Source: JBGOUP01 sp041477655 (GTDB lineage: Bacteria > Patescibacteriota > UBA1384 > 2-12-FULL-50-11). From it: 16,013 nucleotides of DNA. The stretch lies in assembly GCA_041477655.1 (NCBI GenBank), contig JBGOUP010000021.1, forward strand, positions 1-16,013. The letters are read 5' to 3'. Numbering within the stretch: position 1 is the first letter of the stretch; each line of letters starts with the position of its first letter. The notes below the pieces were generated by a model, which saw only the letters and a program-made list of their open reading frames with translations, was not told the origin of the DNA and did not search any database. Of the stretch, positions 5,964 through 12,670 are shown piece after piece. A program made the translations under genes and the position numbers.

Positions 5964-6242
5964 ATGCCTTTAGGTGGATTTTTAGAGACAATGCCAAAAT
6001 GGTTGTTTATTATTGCTCACGTCATATTCCTTGGTGTTGGGCTGTGGGCCGCAATGAAAGCCATGGAGCACAAAGTTAAATACGCCCCGGCGTTTTGGCT
6101 TTATATTGTGTCGCAAATTGGCTTTCTGGCCTTCTTCGGCGGGTTCTTCACCTTGAAGATGGCCGTGCTTTTTGAGCAAATACTTCTCGTTATCATGGTC
6201 ATTTGGATTGTTAGCAAATTTCGGGAAACAGCGTCGTCTTGA
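5964..6242 (+). CDS. small three-helix membrane protein, 92 residues
   Basis: Three hydrophobic segments are visible (about residues 13-30, 42-62 and 65-84), with positively charged loops between the first two. ATG 5964 is preferred over the TTG at 5958 because the strong AGGAGG lies nine bases before the ATG but too close to the TTG. There are no catalytic or binding motifs and the family is not recognised. Unlike most first genes in this window it has a clear Shine-Dalgarno site and therefore a real leader. Confidence 0.65.
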   Translation: MPLGGFLETMPKWLFIIAHVIFLGVGLWAAMKAMEHKVKYAPAFWLYIVSQIGFLAFFGGFFTLKMAVLFEQILLVIMVIWIVSKFRETASS

Positions 6243-6330
6243 GTATAGTTAAGTAAGCGCAATCTGGCTTGAATAAAAGGTTTTGCCTTCACTGGTGATA
6301 CCTGAAGAGGCGAGCGCTGTTTTGCGCTCC

Positions 6331-6426
6331 AGCTCGACATTTCCACCTTTCGACTCCGCTCAAGGTAAACCCCACGACAGGCTCGAGGTAAACCTTTCGA
6401 CTTTTCGACCAAGCTCAAAGTAAACT
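6331..6426. repeat. dispersed composite repeat, copy 5, with three core units
   Basis: After AGCTCGACATTTCCACC come three tandem degenerate units of the type TCGAC-n-GCTC-(A/G)AGGTAAAC: TTCGACTCCGCTCAAGGTAAAC-like, CGACAGGCTCGAGGTAAAC and CGACCAAGCTCAAAGTAAAC. It fills the spacer between convergent genes. A GAGCGC/GCGCTC hairpin (6312-6329) lies just upstream. Confidence 0.8.
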
Positions 6427-6497
6427 AGCTCTCGTTCGAGGCAGAGCCTGAAAACACAGCTCTCAGAGTCGAAGACAAGGCATGGGTTTTGGAGTGG

Positions 6498-7751
6498 TTA
6501 TCGTTCGAAGAGTTGGGCGTTGGTGGTGAAACTAGACACTTGGCTTGCCGTTTTGCCAGGGAATTTTTCGGCTTTAATTAGACGATCACTAACCATTTCA
6601 ACTAACAGAACACCCTCGACCTGGCTACTAGTTCTATCTACCGTAACAGGCCCGTTATAGGTGTTATTCCAGCGCTGACCATTTTGATCTATTAACTCAA
6701 AATTAACCAGCTCATATTTTACCGGCCCAGTGGTAACGGTCACATCTTTCGGGTCAGGTTTGTTGGCCTTGACGGCAAACTGCCAGCCCTGATTAACATC
6801 GCGCTCGGTTAGCCCCGGTTTGGGCCAGCTACCCATGGAGATTTCAATAGCTGTTGGGTCAAAACCATTGTAGACAAAAACCAGATGTCCCTTCCAGTAG
6901 TCTTGGTCATTATTAGCTTGGTAACCATTGGTTCCTTGCAAGAACCAAGTACCAACTAGATGACCATCAATGTCGTAGTCAAATCGGCCACCAACCGGTT
7001 CAATAGTTCGAGGGTTTTTGGCAAGCAAAGCCGCTTTGATGGCTGGGCTGTAGAAAAGAAAGGCGTCGGTAGCGTACTGCTTGCCGGCTTCTTGGTAGTG
7101 GCTAGGCACGATCCACTGCTTGGCAGGGGTAGTGGCGCTATAGGTAGTGAGATCAAGTGACTGGCCGCCGACTCGAGCCACTTCCTGGCCGGCTTTGACC
7201 GGAATACGGACATCTTTTTTTTGGCCCCGTTCGATCGAACCTATGGCCGTGGCCATTTCGTCGGTAATGCCGCTCAACAAACCCAGCCGAGTGTAGAGCG
7301 AACAGGAATGTTCGATTAAAAGATCGTAACCGTCTCTGGATTTGAGGTGTTTCTCGACTTGTTGTTCAGGAGCCCTAACCACATTAACAATGAAGCCATC
7401 GGCTGGGCTGTAAACTGGTTTTTCCGGACCCGACTGATCGGGGCCGATGCCCATTGGATAGAAATATTGATGGTCAATTGGTGTGACATGGCCTCTGACC
7501 ATCATGCCAAGTGGCATAATCACAGCCAGGTCTTCCGGCTTCATCGGGGTAGCGGTAAAAGTGGTCGAACCAGTTGTTTGGCAGTTGCCATTGCTAAAAA
7601 TTTTTTTGAAAAAGGTGGTTGGATCAGTCTCGGTTTGACTCTGACTGACATTTGACGACCCGGTGGCATTATACTTTCGCGGAATCAGTATTATTGCCAG
7701 AATAACCACCAATACGCCAACAATAATTAAAACAACCTTACGCCAACCCAT
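6498..7751 (-). CDS. membrane-anchored extracytoplasmic protein with M23-like domain
   Basis: The product has 417 residues from ATG 7751. A signal anchor occupies residues 5-23, followed by a Ser/Thr/Gln linker. The region around residues 79-120 reads P-L-G-M-M-V-R-G-H-V-T-P-I-D-H-Q-Y-F-Y and later V-Y-S-P-A-D-G-F-I. This resembles the beta-barrel of peptidase M23/LytM proteins (P-x-G and G-H turns, and the p-a-d-G-x-I strand), but a complete zinc HxxxD...HxH set is not obvious, so it may be a non-catalytic envelope protein. The C-terminal part is beta-rich. The upstream TTG at 7814 would place 21 odd residues before the anchor. ATG 7751 has TACACT six bases upstream and starts a typical signal anchor (M-G-W-R-K-V-V-L). 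Confidence 0.6.
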   Translation of the reverse strand: MGWRKVVLIIVGVLVVILAIILIPRKYNATGSSNVSQSQTETDPTTFFKKIFSNGNCQTTGSTTFTATPMKPEDLAVIMPLGMMVRGHVTPIDHQYFYPMGIGPDQSGPEKPVYSPADGFIVNVVRAPEQQVEKHLKSRDGYDLLIEHSCSLYTRLGLLSGITDEMATAIGSIERGQKKDVRIPVKAGQEVARVGGQSLDLTTYSATTPAKQWIVPSHYQEAGKQYATDAFLFYSPAIKAALLAKNPRTIEPVGGRFDYDIDGHLVGTWFLQGTNGYQANNDQDYWKGHLVFVYNGFDPTAIEISMGSWPKPGLTERDVNQGWQFAVKANKPDPKDVTVTTGPVKYELVNFELIDQNGQRWNNTYNGPVTVDRTSSQVEGVLLVEMVSDRLIKAEKFPGKTASQVSSFTTNAQLFER

Positions 7752-7757
7752 GGCTTT

Positions 7758-7763
7758 AGTGTA
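7758..7763 (-). promoter_or_regulatory. -10 box before the M23-like gene, leaderless type
   Basis: On the minus strand TACACT ends six bases before ATG 7751. No good -35 box is seen. Confidence 0.4.
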
Positions 7764-7838
7764 GACCAATATTAAAGCCACCGACATTTCCATCTTTCGA
7801 CAATCTCCAAGCAAGGGGGGCTGGGGACCGGGGAAGAG

Positions 7839-7844
7839 TATAAT
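7839..7844 (+). promoter_or_regulatory. consensus -10 box before the 96-residue membrane protein
   Basis: A perfect TATAAT ends seven bases before ATG 7852. Upstream are three G-tracts (7815-7820, 7823-7826, 7830-7833) instead of a -35 box. Confidence 0.6.
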
Positions 7845-7851
7845 GTACTTG

Positions 7852-8142
7852 ATGCCAAAAACACTCCTAGGGAAATGGTCAGTGGGGTTGAACGCTTTTT
7901 TCTTGATAGCAATTGCTGTTTCTGTTGTACTTGTTTTAATACTTAAAATACTTTCTTTTAATGATCACTGGTGGGATGTGACAGGTGCCGTTGCATTTCC
8001 GGCCAGCATCATCGCTTTAATCACCGGGATATTGGCGATCAGAAAATACAAAGAGCGCTCTGTTTTAGTTTATCTATCCATCTTCGTCGGCGTAGGTACT
8101 GTCCTCTTCATCCTCTTACATAGTTTATTTATCAGTGATTAA
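7852..8142 (+). CDS. small three-helix membrane protein, 96 residues
   Basis: Three hydrophobic segments are visible, at about residues 10-33, 44-61 and 70-92. A basic loop, R-K-Y-K-E-R-S, lies between the second and third. An ATG at 7843 overlaps the perfect TATAAT box, so the start is taken as ATG 7852 (M-P-K-T-L-L-G-K-W-S). No family is recognised, though this layout is common among unnamed small membrane proteins. It ends 80 bases before the csoR start. Since csoR has its own promoter, it is probably not part of the copper operon. Confidence 0.65.
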   Translation: MPKTLLGKWSVGLNAFFLIAIAVSVVLVLILKILSFNDHWWDVTGAVAFPASIIALITGILAIRKYKERSVLVYLSIFVGVGTVLFILLHSLFISD

Positions 8143-8187
8143 TTATTTTATTATGACCCGTTTCGCCACAGCGAGAAGCTGGTGAAT

Positions 8188-8216
8188 TTGACAACATCAT
8201 CTAAACAACCTATACC
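8188..8216 (+). promoter_or_regulatory. copper operon promoter
   Basis: Perfect TTGACA (8188-8193), a 17-base spacer and TATACC (8211-8216). The expected start lies at about 8222-8223, on the ATG of csoR, so the mRNA would be leaderless. Confidence 0.85.
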
Positions 8217-8232
8217 TAGGGTATGGGTATAG
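8210..8232 (+). promoter_or_regulatory. CsoR-type operator
   Basis: A perfect 13-bp palindrome, ATACC-TAG-GGTAT (8212-8224), is nested with a second inverted repeat, CTATACC (8210-8216) and GGTATAG (8226-8232). It resembles the ATACCC...GGGTAT operators of Bacillus-type CsoR. It covers the -10 box and the first codons of csoR, so bound repressor would block RNA polymerase. Function is inferred from position and similarity. Confidence 0.75.
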
Positions 8233-8501
8233 AAAAGGATAAACAAAAGATATTGATTGGGTTGAAAAAGGCTCAAAGCTTGCTTAAGAACGTAACGGCG
8301 ATGGTCGAGAAAGATCAGTATTGCGTTGACATAATGCAACAGAATCTGGCGGTGATCGGCTTGCTTAAGTCAGTCCATCATCAAGTGATGGCCGACCATC
8401 TGGCGTCATGTTTTTTGGATGGCGTCGAGACTGGTAGCAAAAGCAAAAAAAAGCAATTGGTTGAGGAAATGATCCAAGTCAGTCGGTTGGCTAACAAGTA
8501 A
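8223..8501 (+). CDS. csoR: copper-sensing repressor, CsoR family
   Basis: The product has 92 residues and is all-helical, as in the CsoR/RcnR/FrmR (DUF156) family. The copper ligands Cys34, His59 and Cys63 have exactly the spacing of Cys36-His61-Cys65 in Mycobacterium tuberculosis CsoR (25 and 4 residues apart). The core Y-C-V-D-I-M-Q-Q-N-L-A-V-I is the family signature. RcnR, the nickel/cobalt type, would need a His near the N-terminus, which is absent. The apo-protein should bind the palindrome at 8210-8232, and Cu(I) should release it. As first gene of the operon it is autoregulated. A minor difference is that the usual R-L-x-R-x-x-G-Q start of helix 1 is altered (K-I-L-I-G-L-K-K-A-Q). Confidence 0.93.
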   Translation: MGIEKDKQKILIGLKKAQSLLKNVTAMVEKDQYCVDIMQQNLAVIGLLKSVHHQVMADHLASCFLDGVETGSKSKKKQLVEEMIQVSRLANK

Positions 8502-8511
8502 GAAGGAAAAA

Positions 8512-9000
8512 ATGACTAAATTTGTTTTACTAGTGGTTGGCCTTGGCTTAATACTGATACTAGGGGTTTATTTCTTGAGCCCCCGCTCGTCAGGTACCGC
8601 CAAAACAGCGGGGATGAAAACAACCGAAGCCGTTTATCAGCTAGATCGGACCAGTGTTGATTTCGGTAGCATAGCGGTTAACGACACCAAATCAGCCGAT
8701 TTTTCTTTCAAAAACACGGGTTCAGATCCGATCCAATTATCCCACTTCCAAACTAGTTGTGATTGCACTTCAGCTCTGATAAAACTTGGCGAAATCACAT
8801 CTCCAGAAATCGGCATGGCTGGAATGATGTCTAGTTCTGCCGCCAACTGGCAAAACGAGCTACCATCTGGCCAAACAGCAACCATAACCGTTACTTACAC
8901 CCCAGCAAAAATGCCGGTTTACGGTGCTGTTGAACGAACTACCAAATTCATGGCCAATAACAAAGAGTTGACACTGACCGTCAAAACCAACGTCCAGTAG
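8512..9000 (+). CDS. membrane-anchored DUF1573 protein with CxC and Met-rich insert
   Basis: The product has 162 residues. The N-terminal anchor is residues 4-22. The DUF1573 Ig-like domain follows: V-D-F-G-S-I (residues 49-54), F-S-F-K-N-T-G, then S-C83-D-C85-T, where the family usually has C-G-C-t. After the CxC comes an extra segment of about 30 residues with Met102, Met105 and Met106, then S-G-Q-T-A-T-I-T-V-T-Y. The domain would sit outside the membrane. The CxC plus Met cluster could bind Cu(I) or act as a redox partner of the CcdA-like protein encoded next; both are inference. AAGGA lies before ATG 8512, and its stop codon directly abuts the next start, so translation is coupled. Confidence 0.82.
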   Translation: MTKFVLLVVGLGLILILGVYFLSPRSSGTAKTAGMKTTEAVYQLDRTSVDFGSIAVNDTKSADFSFKNTGSDPIQLSHFQTSCDCTSALIKLGEITSPEIGMAGMMSSSAANWQNELPSGQTATITVTYTPAKMPVYGAVERTTKFMANNKELTLTVKTNVQ

Positions 9001-9858
9001 ATGGCCGGCTGGTTGTTCTGGCCAGTTAGTATCACAGTTGGTTTTGTCAGCGGCATGGTTGCCCTGTTTGCGCCCTGTTGTTTAACCGTTTTATTGCCAA
9101 CATACTTGGCCCAGATCGTTCAAACTCGGCTGCGAGTAGTAATGGCGACGATGGTTTTTGCCCTGGGCATCGCCACAGTCATGTTACCGGTGGCTCTGGG
9201 TTTCCGAGCGGCCGTGAGTTTATTCAACAACTACCATCCCTACGTTTACGCTGTTAGCGCCTTGATTATGATTCTGGCCGGCTTACTCCTAATTGGTCAG
9301 TTCAAGCTACCTATGTGGATCGCCCCTACCCAACTCCGCGGCCGAGCAACTTTTAGCTCGCTCTACGTTCTTGGTATAACTTCTGGCTTGGCCAGCGCCT
9401 GTTGCGCCCCAGTACTAATCGGCGCCATCACCCTAACCGCAACTGTCCCCAGTTTTCTCTTGGCTCTGCTGGTGGGAGTCAGCTATGTCTTCGGCATGGT
9501 CGCGCCGCTTTTAGCGGGCGCTCTGCTTAGCAGATCTAACTGGCTTTCCGCCATGCGCCGTTGGATCAACCAACCGGTTGCTAAGACAACGAGGGGTAGC
9601 CTTATTGGCGGCGGGACAATGATCTTTTACGGTATTTATCTTTTTCTATTAACCCTATCTGGCCGACTTAACGTAGCCAAAACATCACCTGGCTATCTAC
9701 GAATTAGCTCATTAATTGGCCGCGACGTTAACAAGTTTTTAAGCGAACATCCCGTTCTAGTCATCACGGCTTTAGTTGGTCTGATATGGCTAGTGGTAAT
9801 TATCTACAAATCGCTCAAAATGGAAATTAAGAAAGGAGAAACCTATGATGTACGGTAA
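9001..9858 (+). CDS. CcdA/DsbD-type transmembrane thiol transporter with doubled cysteines
   Basis: The product has 285 residues with about six or seven hydrophobic segments, more than the minimal six-helix CcdA core, and a C-terminal extension. The two conserved Cys-Pro regions are present: A-P-C26-C27-L in the first helix and A-C134-C135-A-P in the fourth. CcdA/DsbD proteins carry electrons from cytoplasmic thioredoxin across the membrane through one cysteine in each helix. Here each site has two adjacent cysteines, a form I associate with a subgroup near copper genes. In this operon its likely role is to keep the DUF1573 CxC reduced or to move reducing power for copper handling. The ATG follows the preceding stop codon directly, and the 3' end overlaps the micropeptide gene by 14 bases. 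Confidence 0.88.
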   Translation: MAGWLFWPVSITVGFVSGMVALFAPCCLTVLLPTYLAQIVQTRLRVVMATMVFALGIATVMLPVALGFRAAVSLFNNYHPYVYAVSALIMILAGLLLIGQFKLPMWIAPTQLRGRATFSSLYVLGITSGLASACCAPVLIGAITLTATVPSFLLALLVGVSYVFGMVAPLLAGALLSRSNWLSAMRRWINQPVAKTTRGSLIGGGTMIFYGIYLFLLTLSGRLNVAKTSPGYLRISSLIGRDVNKFLSEHPVLVITALVGLIWLVVIIYKSLKMEIKKGETYDVR

Positions 9859-9979
9859 CTGGAATTGGAGTAATGGGATGATGAGCGGCTACGGCTTCTT
9901 TGGGGGCTTATTTGGCATCATCATCCTAATTGACCTGATCCTGCTTGGCATATGGCTTTGGAAACAAATCCAGAAGTAA
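9845..9979 (+). CDS. 44-residue Met/Trp-rich membrane micropeptide
   Basis: The N-terminal 20 residues (M-M-Y-G-N-W-N-W-S-N-G-M-M-S-G-Y-G-F-F-G) are rich in Met, Trp, Tyr and Gly. A single hydrophobic helix (about residues 19-38) and a short basic tail, W-K-Q-I-Q-K, follow. GGAG lies six bases before ATG 9845. The gene overlaps the CcdA gene by 14 bases, and its stop codon overlaps the ATPase start (TAATG), so coupled translation on both sides supports it as a real gene. The Met/Trp cluster outside a single helix could present Cu(I) to the exporter or modulate it, but no family is assigned with confidence. Small SHOCT-like proteins near copper ATPases look similar, but no SHOCT motif is seen here. 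Confidence 0.72.
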   Translation: MMYGNWNWSNGMMSGYGFFGGLFGIIILIDLILLGIWLWKQIQK

Positions 9980-12018
9980 TGAACCAGGCCAGTCACGAGC
10001 ACAATCATCATAGTCATCAATCGATGACGGCGGATGACGCAACATTGTTTTTGCGTCGGTTTTGGTGGACGACAGCTTTACTCGTCCCGCTTCTTTTGGT
10101 TAGCAATGTCGGAGTAAAATTTTTGGCAGTGCCGGATTTTGCCGGTCGGCAATATGTTGGTTTTGCCATCTCGGCGATTATTTTTTATTTTTCACTAATT
10201 TTCTTCGAACACGCTGGCCACGAAATTAAATCCCGCCAGTTTGGCATGATGACCCTGGTTTCGGTGGCGGTAGCCAGCGGATTTCTTTTTTCCGTCGCTT
10301 CAACATTTATCCCTTCATTTGGTGGGATGGAATTTTTCCTGGAAATATCGACTTTAATCTGGGTGCTGTTGTTTGGCCATTACTTGGAGGCTAGATCAAC
10401 TGCTGCCGCTGGTTCGGCCTTGCAGGAAGTGGCTAAGCTCTTGCCAAAAAATGCTCATTTAGCCACTGGTCAAGACGTTCTTATCGGTCAGCTGGCAATT
10501 GGTCAAGCGATTATCGTCAAACCCGGCGAAAAAGTTCCGGCCGACGGCAAAATTACCCAAGGCACAGCCAACATGGATGAGGCGCTCATTACTGGCGAGT
10601 CCAAACCAATTAGTAAAAAGGCGGGGGATAAAGTTATCGCCGGTTCAATCTGCCTCGATGGGGCGTTGACGGTTACAATCGAAAAAGTTGGCCTCGACTC
10701 AACTGTCGGCCATATCCAACAACTGGTCGAAACGGCCCAAACCACTAAACCCCAATTGCAAAATCTGGCCGATCGGGTGGCTTCGCTCTTAACTTTTGTC
10801 GCTCTTGGCACGGCCATATTGACGGTTTTGATCTGGACACTCCTAGCTGGCCAAACGTTTGCCTTCGCTTTGACGCTGGCGGTGACTGTCCTAGTAATTG
10901 CCTGCCCGCACGCTTTGGGTTTGGCCATTCCGACTGTCTCTACAATTGCCACCTCGCTAGCTCTTAAACACGGCATATTCATCAAGAGTCTCAAAAAACT
11001 GGAAGCCGCCCGCGACATTACTTATGTCGCTTTTGACAAAACCGGTACTTTAACCGAAGGCAAGCCGGCCGTTTCGGACATACTGCCCTCAACGGAATTT
11101 TCAACTGTCAATTTTCAATTTTCAAATAATAATCAAGACTCAAATCTCAAAAAAGAAGAGATAATTTTGAGTATTGCCGCAGCGCTGGAAGCTGGCTCTT
11201 CACATCCGCTGGCCCGGGCCGTACTTGATCGAGTTGTTGAGAAAAAAATCACTTCCGAAAAGGTAACAGATTTTAAAAACCTAGCTGGACAGGGTGTCAC
11301 CGGTCGGCTCGCAGACCAGCAATTTTGGCTTGGCAATGAAAAGATCCTAGACGGAGTCGAACTGGGGAATGCAACAGGTGGTTTGGCTAAACTTTCTGCT
11401 CAAGGCAAAACCGTGGTAATCTTGCGAAGCGAAAAAAAGGTTTTGGGGCTGATCGCTATTGCCGATAAAATCCGGCCGGAATCCAAAACCGCCGTTGAAG
11501 AATTACGTAAAATCGGGGTCAAAACAGCCATGGTCACCGGCGATAACGAAGGTGTGGCTAAATATGTCGCCCAGGAACTGGGGATAGATAGCTATTTTGC
11601 CAATATTTTGCCCGAGGACAAATACAAAAAAATTAAAGAGTTACAGGAAAAAGGCGAGCAGGTAATGATGGTTGGCGATGGAGTTAACGACGCTCCAGCT
11701 CTCATCCAAGCCAACGTTGGTGTGGCTATCGGCGCTGGCACCGATGTGACGGTTGAAGCCGGCGATATTATCCTAACCAAAAACAACCCGGCCGATATCG
11801 CTCGACTGCTAATCCTAGCCAAAAAAGTTTACGGTAAAATGATTCAAAACTTGGTTTGGGCGGTTGGCTATAATATCATCGCTATTCCGGCCGCCGCCGG
11901 CGTATTTTCCAGGTTCGGTGTTTTCCTTCGCCCAGACGTTGGCGCGTTTTTAATGGCTATGTCGTCGGTGATTGTGGTAATTAACGCTCTGCAATTGAAA
12001 AGGCTAAAATTATCTTGA
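9979..12018 (+). CDS. copB: CPH-type P1B copper-exporting ATPase, CopB-like
   Basis: The product has 679 residues from ATG 9979, which overlaps the micropeptide stop. An ATG at 9952 would add nine residues but has no ribosome site. The N-terminus is His-rich (H-E-H-N-H-H-S-H) and there is no Cys-type HMA domain. Motifs: T-G-E-S (205-208), the C309-P-H311 transport motif, D353-K-T-G-T-L-T phosphorylation site, H409-P in the nucleotide domain, G-D-G-V-N-D (566-571), and G-Y-N in helix 7. CPH together with a His-rich N-terminus marks the CopB/P1B-3 group, which exports Cu ions from the cytoplasm using ATP. The start of the nucleotide domain carries an in-frame AT-rich insert (about residues 372-391). 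It is the main effector of the operon under CsoR. Confidence 0.95.
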   Translation: MNQASHEHNHHSHQSMTADDATLFLRRFWWTTALLVPLLLVSNVGVKFLAVPDFAGRQYVGFAISAIIFYFSLIFFEHAGHEIKSRQFGMMTLVSVAVASGFLFSVASTFIPSFGGMEFFLEISTLIWVLLFGHYLEARSTAAAGSALQEVAKLLPKNAHLATGQDVLIGQLAIGQAIIVKPGEKVPADGKITQGTANMDEALITGESKPISKKAGDKVIAGSICLDGALTVTIEKVGLDSTVGHIQQLVETAQTTKPQLQNLADRVASLLTFVALGTAILTVLIWTLLAGQTFAFALTLAVTVLVIACPHALGLAIPTVSTIATSLALKHGIFIKSLKKLEAARDITYVAFDKTGTLTEGKPAVSDILPSTEFSTVNFQFSNNNQDSNLKKEEIILSIAAALEAGSSHPLARAVLDRVVEKKITSEKVTDFKNLAGQGVTGRLADQQFWLGNEKILDGVELGNATGGLAKLSAQGKTVVILRSEKKVLGLIAIADKIRPESKTAVEELRKIGVKTAMVTGDNEGVAKYVAQELGIDSYFANILPEDKYKKIKELQEKGEQVMMVGDGVNDAPALIQANVGVAIGAGTDVTVEAGDIILTKNNPADIARLLILAKKVYGKMIQNLVWAVGYNIIAIPAAAGVFSRFGVFLRPDVGAFLMAMSSVIVVINALQLKRLKLS

Positions 12019-12026
12019 GCAATCGC

Positions 12027-12638
12027 ATGACCAAGCCGACTAAAGACTTTTTGGTTATTATAGCGTCAGGAATTTTTATTGGCGCAGCCTTGTTTGACGT
12101 TCTGCCGGAAACAGCCGATCAGCTCCGCTTAATGCCAAGTCTAGGCTGGTTGATGCTTGGTTTACTAATCTGGTATTTGCTGAAAAAGTTGGCCGACGTT
12201 TTCTCACAGAGCGGTTTTATTATCGTTGCTAGCTTGGCTTTTTGGTTCCACTCATTTCTGGAGGGCGCAGTCACCGCCCTTAGTTTTTCAGCCGGGTTTA
12301 CAACTGGTTTAATCGTCAGTCTAGGCATGATCCTTCACTTAGTGCCGGAGTTTTTTGCCATCACAACTATACTCAAAGGCGAAGGAATGACGACGAAACG
12401 ATCGGTTGTTATTGATATTGCCGGCATCGGCGTGCTGGTGATTAGTTTCTTGATCATAAGGCTGTTACTAGGAGGCGTTTCCGCCCATGGTTTGGCTATT
12501 TTGGCAGCCGTAAGCGGCGGCGCCTTTGTTTATATTGGAGCCAGCAGTTTTCTTAAGCGACCAAAAACCTCAACTAACTTCATCGGGTTACTGATCGGCC
12601 TAGCAGTAGTCGGACTCTGGACACTGATCAAGCACTGA
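12027..12638 (+). CDS. ZIP-family membrane protein with altered metal motifs
   Basis: The product has 203 residues, with a TTG at 12015 as an alternative start that overlaps the ATPase stop. There are about seven hydrophobic segments. H75-S-F-L-E-G80 and H104-L-V-P-E108 stand where ZIP transporters (ZupT/GufA group) have H-N-x-P-E-G and H-E-x-P-E-G. The order and spacing (29 residues) fit the fourth and fifth helices of ZIP. Several ligands are changed: Asn to Ser, Pro to Leu in the first motif, and Glu to Leu in the second. ZIP proteins normally import zinc, iron or manganese. Here the last gene of a copper-export operon carries a degenerate site, so it may have other selectivity or be regulatory. 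No promoter is seen, so it depends on the csoR promoter. Confidence 0.75.
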   Translation: MTKPTKDFLVIIASGIFIGAALFDVLPETADQLRLMPSLGWLMLGLLIWYLLKKLADVFSQSGFIIVASLAFWFHSFLEGAVTALSFSAGFTTGLIVSLGMILHLVPEFFAITTILKGEGMTTKRSVVIDIAGIGVLVISFLIIRLLLGGVSAHGLAILAAVSGGAFVYIGASSFLKRPKTSTNFIGLLIGLAVVGLWTLIKH

Positions 12639-12670
12639 TGAAATTTCCAAGTTAAGGAGTTGGATTTGGC

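Noticed and set aside
6312..6329. GAGCGC/GCGCTC hairpin as a terminator
   Set aside because: The stem is perfect, but no T-tract follows on either strand.
755..6426. Repeats as a CRISPR array
   Set aside because: Spacing is irregular, units differ in length, and no cas gene is present.
10503..11018. 171-residue minus-strand frame in the ATPase
   Set aside because: It is a shadow of a highly conserved gene; the plus-strand frame carries all P-type motifs.
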